A DNA stretch of 64,000 nucleotides from Alitta virens (lineage: Eukaryota; Annelida; Polychaeta; Phyllodocida; Nereididae): contig OW028574.1 of NCBI GenBank assembly GCA_932294295.1, positions 26,544,145 through 26,608,144 on the forward strand, read 5' to 3'. The position numbers and the translations under genes are program-made. The notes under the pieces were generated by a model that saw nothing but the letters and a program-made list of their open reading frames with translations, was not told where the DNA came from and made no database searches. This document shows, piece after piece, positions 12,901 through 24,951 of this stretch. Every line of letters begins with the position of its first letter. The first letter of the stretch is position 1.

Positions 12901-13730
12901 TTAATGTTGTTAACTGTTAATGTTGTTAACTGTTAATGTTGTTAACTGTTAATGTTGTTAACTGTTAATGTTGTAAACTGTTAATGTTGTTAACTGTTAA
13001 TGTTGTTAACTGTTAATGCTGTTAACTGTTAATGCTGTTAACTGTTAATGTTGCCAGCTTAATGTTGTTGCCAGCTTAATGTTGTTGCCAGCTTAATGTT
13101 GTTGACAGCTTAATGTTGACAGCCTAATGTTGTTGACGGTTAATTTTGACAACTTAATTTTCACAACTTAATGTTGACAGCTCAATGTTGACAGCTTAAT
13201 GTTGTTGACAGCTTAATGTTGTTGATAGCTTAATGTTGTTGATAGCTTAATGTTGACAGCTTAATGTTGACAGCTTAATGTTGTTGACAGCTTAATGTTG
13301 ACAGCTTAATGTTGACAGCTTAATGTTGACAGCTTAATGTTGACAGCTTAATGTTGACAGCTTAATGTTGACAGCTTAATGTTGACAGCTTAATGTTGAC
13401 AGCTTATTGCTGACAGCTTATTGTTGACAGCTTAATGTTGACAGCTTAATGTTGACAGCTTAATGTTGTTAACTGTTAATGTTGTTAACTGTTAATGTTG
13501 TTAACTGTTAATGTTGTTAACTGTTAATGTTGTAAACTGTTAATGTTGTTAACTGTTAATGTTGTTAACTGTTAATGCTGTTAACTGTTAATGCTGTTAA
13601 CTGTTAATGTTGCCAGCTTAATGTTGTTGCCAGCTTAATGTTGTTGACAGCTCAATGTTGACAGCTTAATGTTGTTGACAGCTTAATGTTGTTGATAGCT
13701 TAATGTTGTTGATAGCTTAATGTTGACAGC
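12901..13730. repeat. B cassette, then B-headed X cassette
   Basis: Run 12901-13044 (9 units, GCTGTT in units 8-9) leads to B at 13135, with one extra GCCAGC 17-mer. Run 13460-13603 has the same B-type internal order but is followed by the X tail (TCAATG, GATAGC pair, single 14-mer) instead of GACGG. The X here is therefore a hybrid: B-type run joined to X-type tail. Confidence 0.9.
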
Positions 13731-15140
13731 TTAATGTTGTTAACTGTTAATGTTGTTAACTGTTAATGTTGTTAACTGTTAATATTGTAAACTGTTAATG
13801 TTGTTAACTGTTAATGTTGTTAACTGTTAATGTTGTTAACTGTTAATGTTGTTAACTGTTAATGTTGCCAGCTTAATGTTGTTACCAGCTTAATGTTGTT
13901 GACAGCTTAATGTTGACATCCTAATGTTGTTGACGGTTAATTTTGACAACTTAATTTTCACAACTTAATGTTGACAGCTTAATGTTGACAGCTTAATGTT
14001 GACAGCTTAATGTTGTTGACAGCTTAATGTTGACAGCTTAATGTTGACAGCTTAATGTTGACAGCTTATTGTTGACAGCTTAATGTTGACAGCTTAATGT
14101 TGACAGCTTAATGTTGACAGCCTAATGTTGACAGCCTAAGGTTGACAGCTTAATGTTGACAGCTTAATGTTGACAGCTTAATGTTGACAACTTATTGTTG
14201 ACAGCTTAATGTTGACAGCTTAATGTTGACAGCCTAATGTTGACAGGCTAATGTTGACAGCTTAATGTTGACAGCTTAATGTTGACAGCTTATTGTTGAC
14301 AGTTTAATGTTGACAGCTTAGTGTTGACAGCCTAATGTTGACAGCCTAATGTTGACAGCTTAATGTTGACAGCTTAATGTTGACAGCTTAATGTTGACAG
14401 CTTAATGTTGACAGCCTATTGTTGACAGCTTAGGGTTGTTGAAAGCTTAATGTTGACAGCTTAATGTTGTTAACTGTTAATGTTGTTAACTGTTAATGTT
14501 GTTAACTGTTAATGTTGTTAACTGTTAATGTTGTAAACTGTTAATGTTGTTAACTGTTAATGTTGTTAACTGTCAATGTTGTTAACTGTTAATGTTGTTA
14601 ACTGTTAATGTTGTTAACTGTTAATGTTGTAAACTGTTAATGTTGTTAACTGTTAATGTTGTTAACTGTTAATGCTGTTAACTGTTAATGCTGTTAACTG
14701 TTAATGTTGCCAGCTTAATGTTGTTGCCAGCTTAATGTTGTTGACAGCTTAATGTTGACAGCCTAATGTTGTTGACGGTTAATTTTGACAACTTAATTTT
14801 CACAACTTAATGTTGACAGCTCAATGTTGACAGCTTAATGTTGTTGACAGCTTAATGTTGTTGATAGCTTAATGTTGTTGATAGCTTAATGTTGACAGCT
14901 TAATGTTGACAGCTTAATGTTGTTGACAGCTTAATGTTGACAGCTTAATGTTGACAGCTTAATGTTGACAGCTTAATGTTGACAGCTTAATGTTGACAGC
15001 TTAATGTTGACAGCTTATTGTTGACAGCTTATTGTTGACAGCTTAATGTTGACAGCTTAGTGTTGACAGCCTAATGTTGACAGCCTAATGTTGACAGCTT
15101 AATGTTGACAGCTTAATGTTGACAGCTTAATGTTGACAGC
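13731..15140. repeat. A-B unit, first copy of the 1,426-bp tandem
   Basis: A 13731-14460 (8-unit run, GACATCC 13915), B 14461-15140 (15-unit run, GACGG 14774). The A cassette lacks the GATAGC 17-mer pair seen in most A copies. Near 14431 one unit reads TTAGGGTTGTTGAAAGC, a private variant. GACATCC and GACGG both recur exactly 1,426 bp further on. Confidence 0.92.
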
Positions 15141-16639
15141 TTAATGTTGTTAACTGTTAATGTTGTTAACTGTTAATGTTGTTAACTGTTAATATTGTAA
15201 ACTGTTAATGTTGTTAACTGTTAATGTTGTTAACTGTTAATGTTGTTAACTGTTAATGTTGTTAACTGTTAATGTTGTTAACTGTTAATGTTGCCAGCTT
15301 AATGTTGTTACCAGCTTAATGTTGTTGACAGCTTAATGTTGACATCCTAATGTTGTTGACGGTTAATTTTGACAACTTAATTTTCACAACTTAATGTTGA
15401 CAGCTTAATGTTGACAGCTTAATGTTGACAGCTTAATGTTGTTGACAGCTTAATGTTGACAGCTTAATGTTGACAGCTTAATGTTGACAGCTTATTGTTG
15501 ACAGCTTAATGTTGACAGCTTAATGTTGACAGCTTAATGTTGACAGCCTAATGTTGACAGCCTAAGGTTGACAGCTTAATGTTGACAGCTTAATGTTGAC
15601 AGCTTAATGTTGACAACTTATTGTTGACAGCTTAATGTTGACAGCTTAATGTTGACAGCCTAATGTTGACAGGCTAATGTTGACAGCTTAATGTTGACAG
15701 CTTAATGTTGACAGCTTATTGTTGACAGCTTAATGTTGACAGCTTAGTGTTGACAGCCTAATGTTGACAGCCTAATGTTGACAGCTTAATGTTGACAGCT
15801 TAATGTTGACAGCTTAATGTTGACAGCTTAATGTTGACAGCCTATTGTTGACAGCTTAATGTTGTTGAAAGCTTAATGTTGACAGCTTAATGTTGTTAAC
15901 TGTTAATGTTGTTAACTGTTAATGTTGTTAACTGTTAATGTTGTTAACTGTTAATGTTGTAAACTGTTAATGTTGTTAACTGTTAATGTTGTTAACTGTC
16001 AATGTTGTTAACTGTTAATGTTGTTAACTGTTAATGTTGTTAACTGTTAATGTTGTAAACTGTTAATGTTGTTAACTGTTAATGTTGTTAACTGTTAATG
16101 CTGTTAACTGTTAATGCTGTTAACTGTTAATGTTGCCAGCTTAATGTTGTTGCCAGCTTAATGTTGTTGACAGCTTAATGTTGACAGCCTAATGTTGTTG
16201 ACGGTTAATTTTGACAACTTAATTTTCACAACTTAATGTTGACAGCTCAATGTTGACAGCTTAATGTTGTTGACAGCTTAATGTTGTTGATAGCTTAATG
16301 TTGTTGATAGCTTAATGTTGACAGCTTAATGTTGACAGCTTAATGTTGTTGACAGCTTAATGTTGACAGCTTAATGTTGACAGCTTAATGTTGACAGCTT
16401 AATGTTGACAGCTTAATGTTGACAGCTTAATGTTGACAGCTTATTGTTGACAGCTTATTGTTGACAGCTTAATGTTGACAGCTTAGTGTTGACAGCCTAA
16501 TGTTGACAGCCTAATGTTGACAGCTTAATGTTGACAGCTTAATGTTGACAGCTTAATGTTGACAGCTTAATGTTGACAGCTTAATGTTGACAGCCTATTG
16601 TTGACAGCTTAATGTTGTTGAAAGCTTAATGTTGACAGC
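15141..16639. repeat. A-B unit, second copy of the 1,426-bp tandem
   Basis: A 15141-15886 (9-unit run with TTAATATTG as unit 4, GACATCC 15341), B 15887-16639 (15-unit run, GACGG 16200). It matches the preceding unit in lacking the GATAGC pair. It has one more 16-mer than the previous A run. The B run carries a GTCAATG unit like one in the previous B run. Confidence 0.92.
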
Positions 16640-18180
16640 TTAATGTTGTTAACTGTTAATGTTGTTAACTGTTAATGTTGTTAACTGTTAATGTTGTTAA
16701 CTGTTAATGTTGTAAACTGTTAATGTTGTTAACTGTTAATGTTGTTAACTGTTAATGTTGTTAACTGTTAATGTTGTTAACTGTTAATGTTGTTAACTGT
16801 TAATGTTGCCAGCTTAATGTTGTTACCAGCTTAATGTTGTTGACAGCTTAATGTTGACATCCTAATGTTGTTGACGGTTAATTTTGACAACTTAATTTTC
16901 ACAACTTAATGTTGACAGCTTAATGTTGACAGCTTAATGTTGACAGCTTAATGTTGTTGACAGCTTAATGTTGACAGCTTAATCTTGACAGCTTAATGTT
17001 GACAGCTTAATGTTGACAGCTTATTGTTGACAGCTTAATGTTGACAGCTTAATGTTGACAGCTTAATGTTGACAGCCTAATGTTGACAGCCTAAGGTTGA
17101 CAGCTTAATGTTGACAGCTTAATGTTGACAGCTTAATGTTGACAACTTATTGTTGACAGCTTAATGTTGACAGCTTAATGTTGACAGCCTAATGTTGACA
17201 GGCTAATGTTGACAGCTTAATGTTGACAGCTTAATGTTGACAGCTTATAGTTGACAGCTTATTGTTGACAGCTTAATGTTGACAGCTTAGTGTTGACAGC
17301 CTAATGTTGACAGCCTAATGTTGACAGCTTAATGTTGACAGCTTAATGTTGACAGCTTAATGTTGACAGCTTAATGTTGACAGCTTAATGTTGACAGCCT
17401 ATTGTTGACAGCTTAATTTTGTTGAAAGCTTAATGTTGACAGCTTAATGTTGTTAACTGTTAATGTTGTTAACTGTTAATGTTGTTAACTGTTAATGTTG
17501 TTAACTGTTAATGTTGTAAACTGTTAATGTTGTTAACTGTTAATGTTGTTAACTGTTAATGTTGTTAACTGTTAATGTTGTTAACTGTTAATGTTGTTAA
17601 CTGTTAATGTTGTTAACTGTTAATGTTGTTAACTGTTAATGTTGTAAACTGTTAATGTTGTTAACTGTTAATGTTGTTAACTGTTAATGTTGTTAACTGT
17701 TAATGTTGTTAACAGTTAATGTTGTAAACTGTTAATGTTGTAAACTGTTAATGTTGTAAAATGTTAATGTTGTTAACTGTTAATGTTGTTAACTGTTAAT
17801 GCTGTTAACTGTTAATGCTGTTAACTGTTAATGTTGCCAGCTTAATGTTGTTGACAGCTTAATGTTGACAGCCTAATGTTGTTGACGGTTAATTTTGACA
17901 ACTTAATTTTCACAACTTAATGTTGACAGCTCAATGTTGACAGCTTAATGTTGTTGATAGCTTAATGTTGTTGATAGCTTAATGTTGACAGCTTAATGTT
18001 GACAGCTTAATGTTGTTGACAGCTTAATGTTGTTGACAGCTTAATGTTGACAGCTTAATGTTGACAGCTTAATGTTGACAGCTTAATGTTGACAGCTTAA
18101 TGTTGACAGCTTAATGTTGACAGCTTATTGTTGACAGCTTATTGTTGACAGCTTAATGTTGACAGCTTAATGTTGACAGC
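16640..18180. repeat. Chimeric A cassette, then B with 24-unit run
   Basis: Run 16640-16799 (10 units) has GTAAACTG as unit 5, as in B runs, and lacks TTAATATTG, yet it is followed by ACCAGC and GACATCC (16856), as in A. The next B has the 24-unit run 17444-17827 and goes from GCCAGC straight to a GACAGC 17-mer, skipping one GCCAGC 17-mer. Its signature is at 17884. The GTAAAATG unit 128 bp before the signature is shared with the B copies at 29167 and 36711. Confidence 0.91.
17444..17827 (+). repeat. 16-mer monomer, longest run (24 units)
   Basis: The run is exactly 24 x 16 bp of TTAATGTTGTTAACTG. Units 5, 13, 18 and 19 carry GTAAACTG, unit 17 ends AACAG, unit 20 is GTAAAATG, and units 23-24 carry GCTGTT. 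The monomer holds the dyad TTAAC-T-GTTAA (5-bp arms, 1-bp centre) and the HpaI palindrome GTTAAC, so such sites recur every 16 bp. Related B-type runs elsewhere have 9 or 15 units, so this one probably grew by unequal exchange inside the run. Confidence 0.96.
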
Positions 18181-19949
18181 TTAATGTTGTTAACTGTTAA
18201 TGTTGTTAACTGTTAATGTTGTTAACTGTTAATGTTGTTAACTGTTAATGTTGTTAACTGTTAATATTGTAAACTGTTAATGTTGTTAACTGTTAATGTT
18301 GTTAACTGTTAATGTTGTTAACTGTTAATGTTGTTAACTGTTAATGTTGTTAACTGTTAATGTTGTTAACTGTTAATGTTGCCAGCTTAATGTTGTTGCC
18401 AGCTTAATGTTGTTGCCAGCTTAATGTTGTTGACAGCTCAATGTTGACAGCTTAATGTTGTTGACAGCTTAATGTTGTTGATAGCTTAATGTTGTTGATA
18501 GCTTAATGTTGACAGCTTAATGTTGTTAACTGTTAATGTTGTTAACTGTTAATGTTGTTAACTGTTAATATTGTAAACTGTTAATGTTGTTAACTGTTAA
18601 TGTTGTTAACTGTTAATGTTGTTAACTGTTAATGTTGTTAACTGTTAATGTTGCCAGCTTAATGTTGTTACCAGCTTAATGTTGTTGACAGCTTAATGTT
18701 GACATCCTAATGTTGTTGACGGTTAATTTTGACAACTTAATTTTCACAACTTAATGTTGACAGCTTAATGTTGACAGCTTAATGTTGTTGACAGCTTAAT
18801 GTTGTTGATAGCTTAATGTTGTTGATAGCTTAATGTTGACAGCTTAATGTTGACAGCTTAATGTTGACAGCTTAATGTTGTTGACAGCTTAATGTTGACA
18901 GCTTAATGTTGACAGCTTAATGTTGACAGCTTATTGTTGACAGCTTAATGTTGACAGCTTAATGTTGACAGCTTAATGTTGACAGCCTAATGTTGACAGC
19001 CTAAGGTTGACAGCTTAATGTTGACAGCTTAATGTTGACAGCTTAATGTTGACAACTTATTGTTGACAGCTTAATGTTGACAGCTTAATGTTGACAGCCT
19101 AATGTTGACAGGCTAATGTTGACAGCTTAATGTTGACAGCTTAATGTTGACAGCTTATTGTTGACAGCTTATTGTTGACAGCTTAATGTTGACAGCTTAG
19201 TGTTGACAGCCTAATGTTGACAGCCTAATGTTGACAGCTTAATGTTGACAGCTTAATGTTGACAGCTTAATGTTGACAGCTTAATGTTGACAGCTTAATG
19301 TTGACAGCCTATTGTTGACAGCTTAATGTTGTTGAAAGCTTAATGTTGACAGCTTAATGTTGTTAACTGTTAATGTTGTTAACTGTTAATGTTGTTAACT
19401 GTTAATGTTGTTAACTGTTAATGTTGTAAACTGTTAATGTTGTTAACTGTTAATGTTGTTAACTGTTAATGTTGTTAACTGTTAATGTTGTTAACTGTTA
19501 ATGTTGTTAACTGTTAATGTTGTAAACTGTTAATGTTGTTAACTGTTAATGTTGTTAACTGTTAATGCTGTTAACTGTTAATGCTGTTAACTGTTAATGT
19601 TGCCAGCTTAATGTTGTTGCCAGCTTAATGTTGTTGACAGCTTAATGTTGACAGCCTAATGTTGTTGACGGTTAATTTTGACAACTTAATTTTCACAACT
19701 TAATGTTGACAGCTCAATGTTGACAGCTTAATGTTGTTGACAGCTTAATGTTGTTGATAGCTTAATGTTGTTGATAGCTTAATGTTGACAGCTTAATGTT
19801 GACAGCTTAATGTTGTTGACAGCTTAATGTTGACAGCTCAATGTTGACAGCTTAATGTTGACAGCTTAATGTTGACAGCTTAATGTTGACAGCTTATTGT
19901 TGACAGCTTATTGTTGACAGCTTAATGTTGACAGCTTAATGTTGACAGT
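18181..19949. repeat. X-A-B higher-order unit
   Basis: X 18181-18516 (12-unit run and an extra GCCAGC 17-mer in the tail), A 18517-19353 (8 units, GACATCC 18701), B 19354-19949 (15 units, GACGG 19667). The final 14-mer before the next run reads GACAGTTTAATG. Confidence 0.92.
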
Positions 19950-21942
19950 TTAATGTTGTTAACTGTTAATGTTGTTAACTGTTAATGTTGTTAACTGTTA
20001 ATGTTGTTAACTGTTAATGTTGTTAACTGTTAATATTGTAAACTGTTAATGTTGTTAACTGTTAATGTTGTTAACTGTTAATGTTGTTAACTGTTAATGT
20101 TGTTAACTGTTAATGTTGTTAACTGTTAATGTTGCCAGCTTAATGTTGTTGCCAGCTTAATGTTGTTGACAGCTCAATGTTGACAGCTTAATGTTGTTGA
20201 CAGCTTAATGTTGTTGATAGCTTAATGTTGTTGATAGCTTAATGTTGACAGCTTAATGTTGTTAACTGTTAATGTTGTTAACTGTTAATGTTGTTAACTG
20301 TTAATATTGTAAACTGTTAATGTTGTTAACTGTTAATGTTGTTAACTGTTAATGTTGTTAACTGTTAATGTTGTTAACTGTTAATGTTGCCAGCTTAATG
20401 TTGTTACCAGCTTAATGTTGTTGACAGCTTAATGTTGACATCCTAATGTTGTTGACGGTTAATTTTGACAACTTAATTTTCACAACTCAATGTTGACAGC
20501 TTAATGTTGACAGCTTAATGTTGTTGACAGCTTAATGTTGTTGATAGCCTAATGTTGTTGATAGCTTAATGTTGACAGCTTAATGTTGACAGCTTAATGT
20601 TGACAGCTTAATGTTGTTGACAGCTTAATGTTGACAGCTTAATGTTGACAGCTTAATGTTGACAGCTTAATGTTGACAGCTTATTGTTGACAGCTTAATG
20701 TTGACAGCTTAATGTTGACAGCTTAATGTTGACAGCCTAATGTTGACAGCCTAAGGTTGACAGCTTAAGGTTGACAGCTTAATGTTGACAGCTTAATGTT
20801 GACAACTTATTGTTGACAGCTTAATGTTGACAGCTTAATGTTGACAGCCTAATGTTGACAGGCTAATGTTGACAGCTTAATGTTGACAGCTTAATGTTGA
20901 CAGCTTATTGTTGACAGCTTATTGTTGACAGCTTAATGTTGACAGCTTAGTGTTGACAGCCTAATGTTGACAGCCTAATGTTGACAGCTTAATGTTGACA
21001 GCTTAATGTTGACAGCTTAATGTTGACAGCTTAATGTTGACAGCTTAATGTTGACAGCCTATTGTTGACAGCTTAATGTTGTTGAAAGCTTAATGTTGAC
21101 AGCTTAATGTTGACAGCTTAATGTTGACAGCTTAATGTTGTTAACTGTTAATGTTGTTAACTGTTAATGTTGTTAACTGTTAATGTTGTTAACTGTTAAT
21201 GTTGTAAACTGTTAATGTTGTTAACTGTTAATGTTGTTAACTGTTAATGTTGTTAACTGTTAATGTTGTTAACTGTTAATGTTGCCAGCTTAATGTTGTT
21301 GCCAGCTTAATGTTGTTGACAGCTTAATGTTGACAGCCTAATGTTGTTGACGGTTAATTTTGACAACTTAATTTTCACAACTTAATGTTGACAGCTCAAT
21401 GTTGACAGCTTACTGTTGTTGACAGCTTAATGTTGTTGATAGCTTAATGTTGTTGACAGCTTAATGTTGACAGCTTAATGTTGACAGCTTAATGTTGTTG
21501 ACAGCTTAATGTTGTTGACAGCTTAATGTTGACAGCTTAATGTTGACAGCTTAATGTTGACAGCTTAATGTTGACAGCCTAATGTTGACAGCCTAAAGTT
21601 GACAGCTTAATGTTGACAGCTTAATGTTGACAGCTTAATGTTGACAACTTATTGTTGACAGCTTAATGTTGACAGCTTATTGTTGACAGCTTAATGTTGA
21701 CAGCTTAATGTTGACAGCTTAATGTTGACAGCCTAATGTTGACAGCCTAAAGTTGACAGCTTAATGTTGACAGCTTAATGTTGACAGCTTAATGTTGACA
21801 ACTTATTGTTGACAGCTTAATGTTGACAGCTTAATGTTGACAGCCTAATGTTGACAGGCTAATGTTGACAGCTTAATGTTGACAGCTTAATGTTGACAGC
21901 TTAATGTTGACAGCTTAATGTTGACAGCTTAATGTTGACAGC
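19950..21942. repeat. X-A-B higher-order unit
   Basis: X 19950-20252 (11 units), A 20253-21131 (8 units, GACATCC 20437), B 21132-21942 (9 units, GACGG 21349). The A tail has two successive CTAAGG/TTAAGG units near 20.75 kb, a pattern shared with the A copies at 32718, 34194, 40468 and 49356. The B tail is the long type with two CTAAAG stretches, seen also at 3640, 35090, 41392 and 50238. Confidence 0.92.
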
Positions 21943-23456
21943 TTAATGTTGTTAACTGTTAATGTTGTTAACTGTTAATGTTGTAAACTGTTAATGTTGC
22001 CAGCTTATTGTTGTTGACAGCTTAATGTTGTTGATAGCTTAATGTTGACAGCCTAATGTTGACAGGCTAATGTTGACAGCTTAATGTTGACAGCTTAATG
22101 TTGACAGCTTAATGTTGACAGCTTAATGTTGACAGCTTAATGTTGACAGCTTAATGTTGACAGCTTAATGTTGACAGCTTAATGTTGACAGCTTAATGTT
22201 GACAGCTTAATGGTGACAGCTTAATGGTGACAGCTTAATGTTGTTGATAGCTTAATGTTGTTGATAGCTTAATGTTGACAGCATAATGTTGTTGACAGCT
22301 TAATGTTGTTGATAGCTTAATGTTGTTGATAGCTTAATGTTGACAGCTTAATGTTGACAGCTTAATGTTGTTGACAGCTTAATGTTGACAGCTTAATGTT
22401 GACAGCTTAATGTTGACAGCTTAATGTTGACAGCTTATTGTTGACAGCGTATTGTTGACAGCTTAATGTTGACAGCTTGGTGTTGACAGCCTAATGTTGA
22501 CAGCCTAATGTTGACAGCTTAATGTTGACAGCTTAATGTTGACAGCTTAATGTTGACAGCTTAATGCTGACAGCTTAATGTTGACAGCCTATTGTTGACA
22601 GCTTAATGTTGTTGAGAGCTTAATGTTGACAGCTTAATGTTGACAGCTTAATGTTGACAGCTTAATGTTGTTAACTGTTAATGTTGTTAACTGTTAATGT
22701 TGTTAACTGTTAATGTTGTTAACTGTTAATGTTGTTAACTGTTAATGTTGTTAACTGTTAATGTTGTAAACTGTTAATGTTGTAAACTGTTAATGTTGTT
22801 AACTGTTAATGTTGTTAACTGTTAATGTTGCCAGCTTAATGTTGTTGCCAGCTTAATGTTGTTGACAGCTTAATGTTGACAGCCTAATGTTGTTGACGGT
22901 TAATTTTGACAACTTAATTTTCACAACTTAATGTTGACAGCTCAATGTTGACAGCTTAATGTTGTTGACAGCTTAATGTTGTTGATAGCTTAATGTTGTT
23001 GATAGCTTAATGTTGACAGCTTATTGTTGACAGCTTAATGTTGACAGCTTAATGTTGACAGCTTAATGTTGACAGCCTAATGTTGACAGCCTAAAGTTGA
23101 CAGCTTAATGTTGACAGGCTAATGTTGACAGCTTAATGTTGACAGCTTAATGTTGACAGCTTAATGTTGACAGCTTAATGTTGACAGCTTAATGTTGACA
23201 GCTTAATGTTGACAGCTTAATGTTGTTAACTGTTAATGTTGTAAACTGTTAATGTTGCCAGCTTATTGTTGTTGACAGCTTAATGTTGTTGATAGCTTAA
23301 TGTTGACAGCTTAATGTTGACAGCTTAATGTTGTTGACAGCCTAATTTTGTTGACAGCTTAATGTTGACAGCTTAATGTTGACAGCTTAATGTTGACAGC
23401 TTAATGTTGACAGCTTAATGTTGACAGCTTAATGTTGACAGCTTAATGTTGACAGC
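21943..23456. repeat. P-G block, B cassette and P cassette
   Basis: P run 21943-21990 (3 units); G section from about 22210 with two GGTGACAGC units, GCGTATTG and GAGAGC. Run 22662-22821 (10 units, GTAAACTG at units 7-8) leads to B at 22895. P run 23217-23248 (2 units) ends with GACAGCCTAATTTTG. A TTGGTG unit near 22479 is shared only with the G copy near 36246. Confidence 0.91.
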
Positions 23457-24951
23457 TTAATGTTGTTAACTGTTAATGTTGTAAACTGCTAATGTTGCCA
23501 GCTTATTGTTGTTGACAGCTTAATGTTGTTGATAGCTTAATGTTGACAGCTTAATGTTGTTGACAGCTTAATTTTGTTGACAGCTTAATGTTGACAGCTT
23601 AATGTTGACAGCTTAATGTTGACAGCTTAATGTTGACAGCTTAATGTTGACAGCTTAATGTTGACAGCTTAATGTTGACAGCTTAATGTTGACAGCTTAA
23701 TGTTGACAGCCTAATGTTGACAGCTAGATGTTGACAGCTAAATGTTGACAGCTTAATGTTGACAGCTTAATGTTGACAGCTTAATGTTGACAGCTTAATG
23801 TTGACAGCTTTATGTTGACAGCTTAATGTTGACAGCTTAATGTTGACAGCTTAATGTTGACAGCCTAAAGTTGACAGCCTAATGTTGACAGCTTAATGTT
23901 GTTGACGGTTAATTTTGACAGCTTAATGTTGTTGACAGCTTAATGTTGTTGCCAGCTTAATGTTGTTGACAGCTTAATGTTGACAGCCTAATATTGTTGA
24001 CAGTTACTTTTGACAGCTTAATGTTGTTGACAGCTTAATGTTGTTGACAGCTTAATCTTGACAGCTTAATGTTGACACCTTAATGTTGACAGCTTAATGT
24101 TGACAGCTTGATGTTGACAGCCTAAAGTTGACAGCCTAATGTTGACAGCTTAATGTTGTTGACGGTTAATTTTGACAGCTTAATGTTGTTGACAGCTTAA
24201 TGTTGTTGCCAGCTTAATGTTGTTGACAGCTTAATGTTGACAGCCTAATATTGTTGACAGTTAATTTTGACAGCTTAATGTTGTTGATAGCTTAATGTTG
24301 TTGACAGCTTAATGTTGTTGACAGCTTAATGTTGTTGACAGCTTAATGTTGACAGCTTAATGTTGACAGCTTAATGTTGACAGCTTAATGTTGACAGCTT
24401 AATGTTGACAGCTTAATGTTGACAGCTTAATGTTGACATCTTAATGTTGACAGCTTAATGTTGACAGCTTAATGTTGACAGCTTAATGGTGACAGCTTAA
24501 TGTTGTTGATAGCTTAATGTTGTTGATAGCTTAATGTTGACAGCATAATGTTGTTGACAGCTTAATGTTGTTGATAGCTTAATGTTGTTGATAGCTTAAT
24601 GTTGACAGCTTAATGTTGACAGCTTAATGTTGTTGACAGCTTAATGTTGACAGCTTAATGTTGACAGCTTAATGTTGACAGCTTAATGTTGACAGCTTAA
24701 TGTTGACAGCTTAATGTTGACAGCTTACTGTTGACAGCTTATTGTTGACAGCTTAATGTTGACAGCTTAGTGTTGACAGCCTAATGTTGACAGCCTAATG
24801 TTGACAGCTTAATGTTGACAGCTTAATGTTGACAGCTTAATGTTGACAGCTTAATGCTGACAGCTTAATGTTGACAGCCTATTGTTGACAGCTTAATGTT
24901 GTTGAAAGCTTAATGTTGACAGCTTAATGTTGACAGCTTAATGTTGACAGC
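23457..24951. repeat. C-containing P cassette
   Basis: The 2-unit run 23457-23488 ends in GTAAACTGC. Then come TAGATG/TAAATG and TTTATG variants, GACGG, C signatures at 23987 and 24244, a GACACCTT unit, a GACATCTT unit, one GGTGACAGC and the GAAAGC end. It has the same order as 8580-10007. Confidence 0.91.

Noticed and set aside
14431..14440. TTAGGG, telomere-like motif
   Set aside because: A single private point variant of one monomer (TTAGGGTTG); no tandem TTAGGG anywhere, so it is coincidence.
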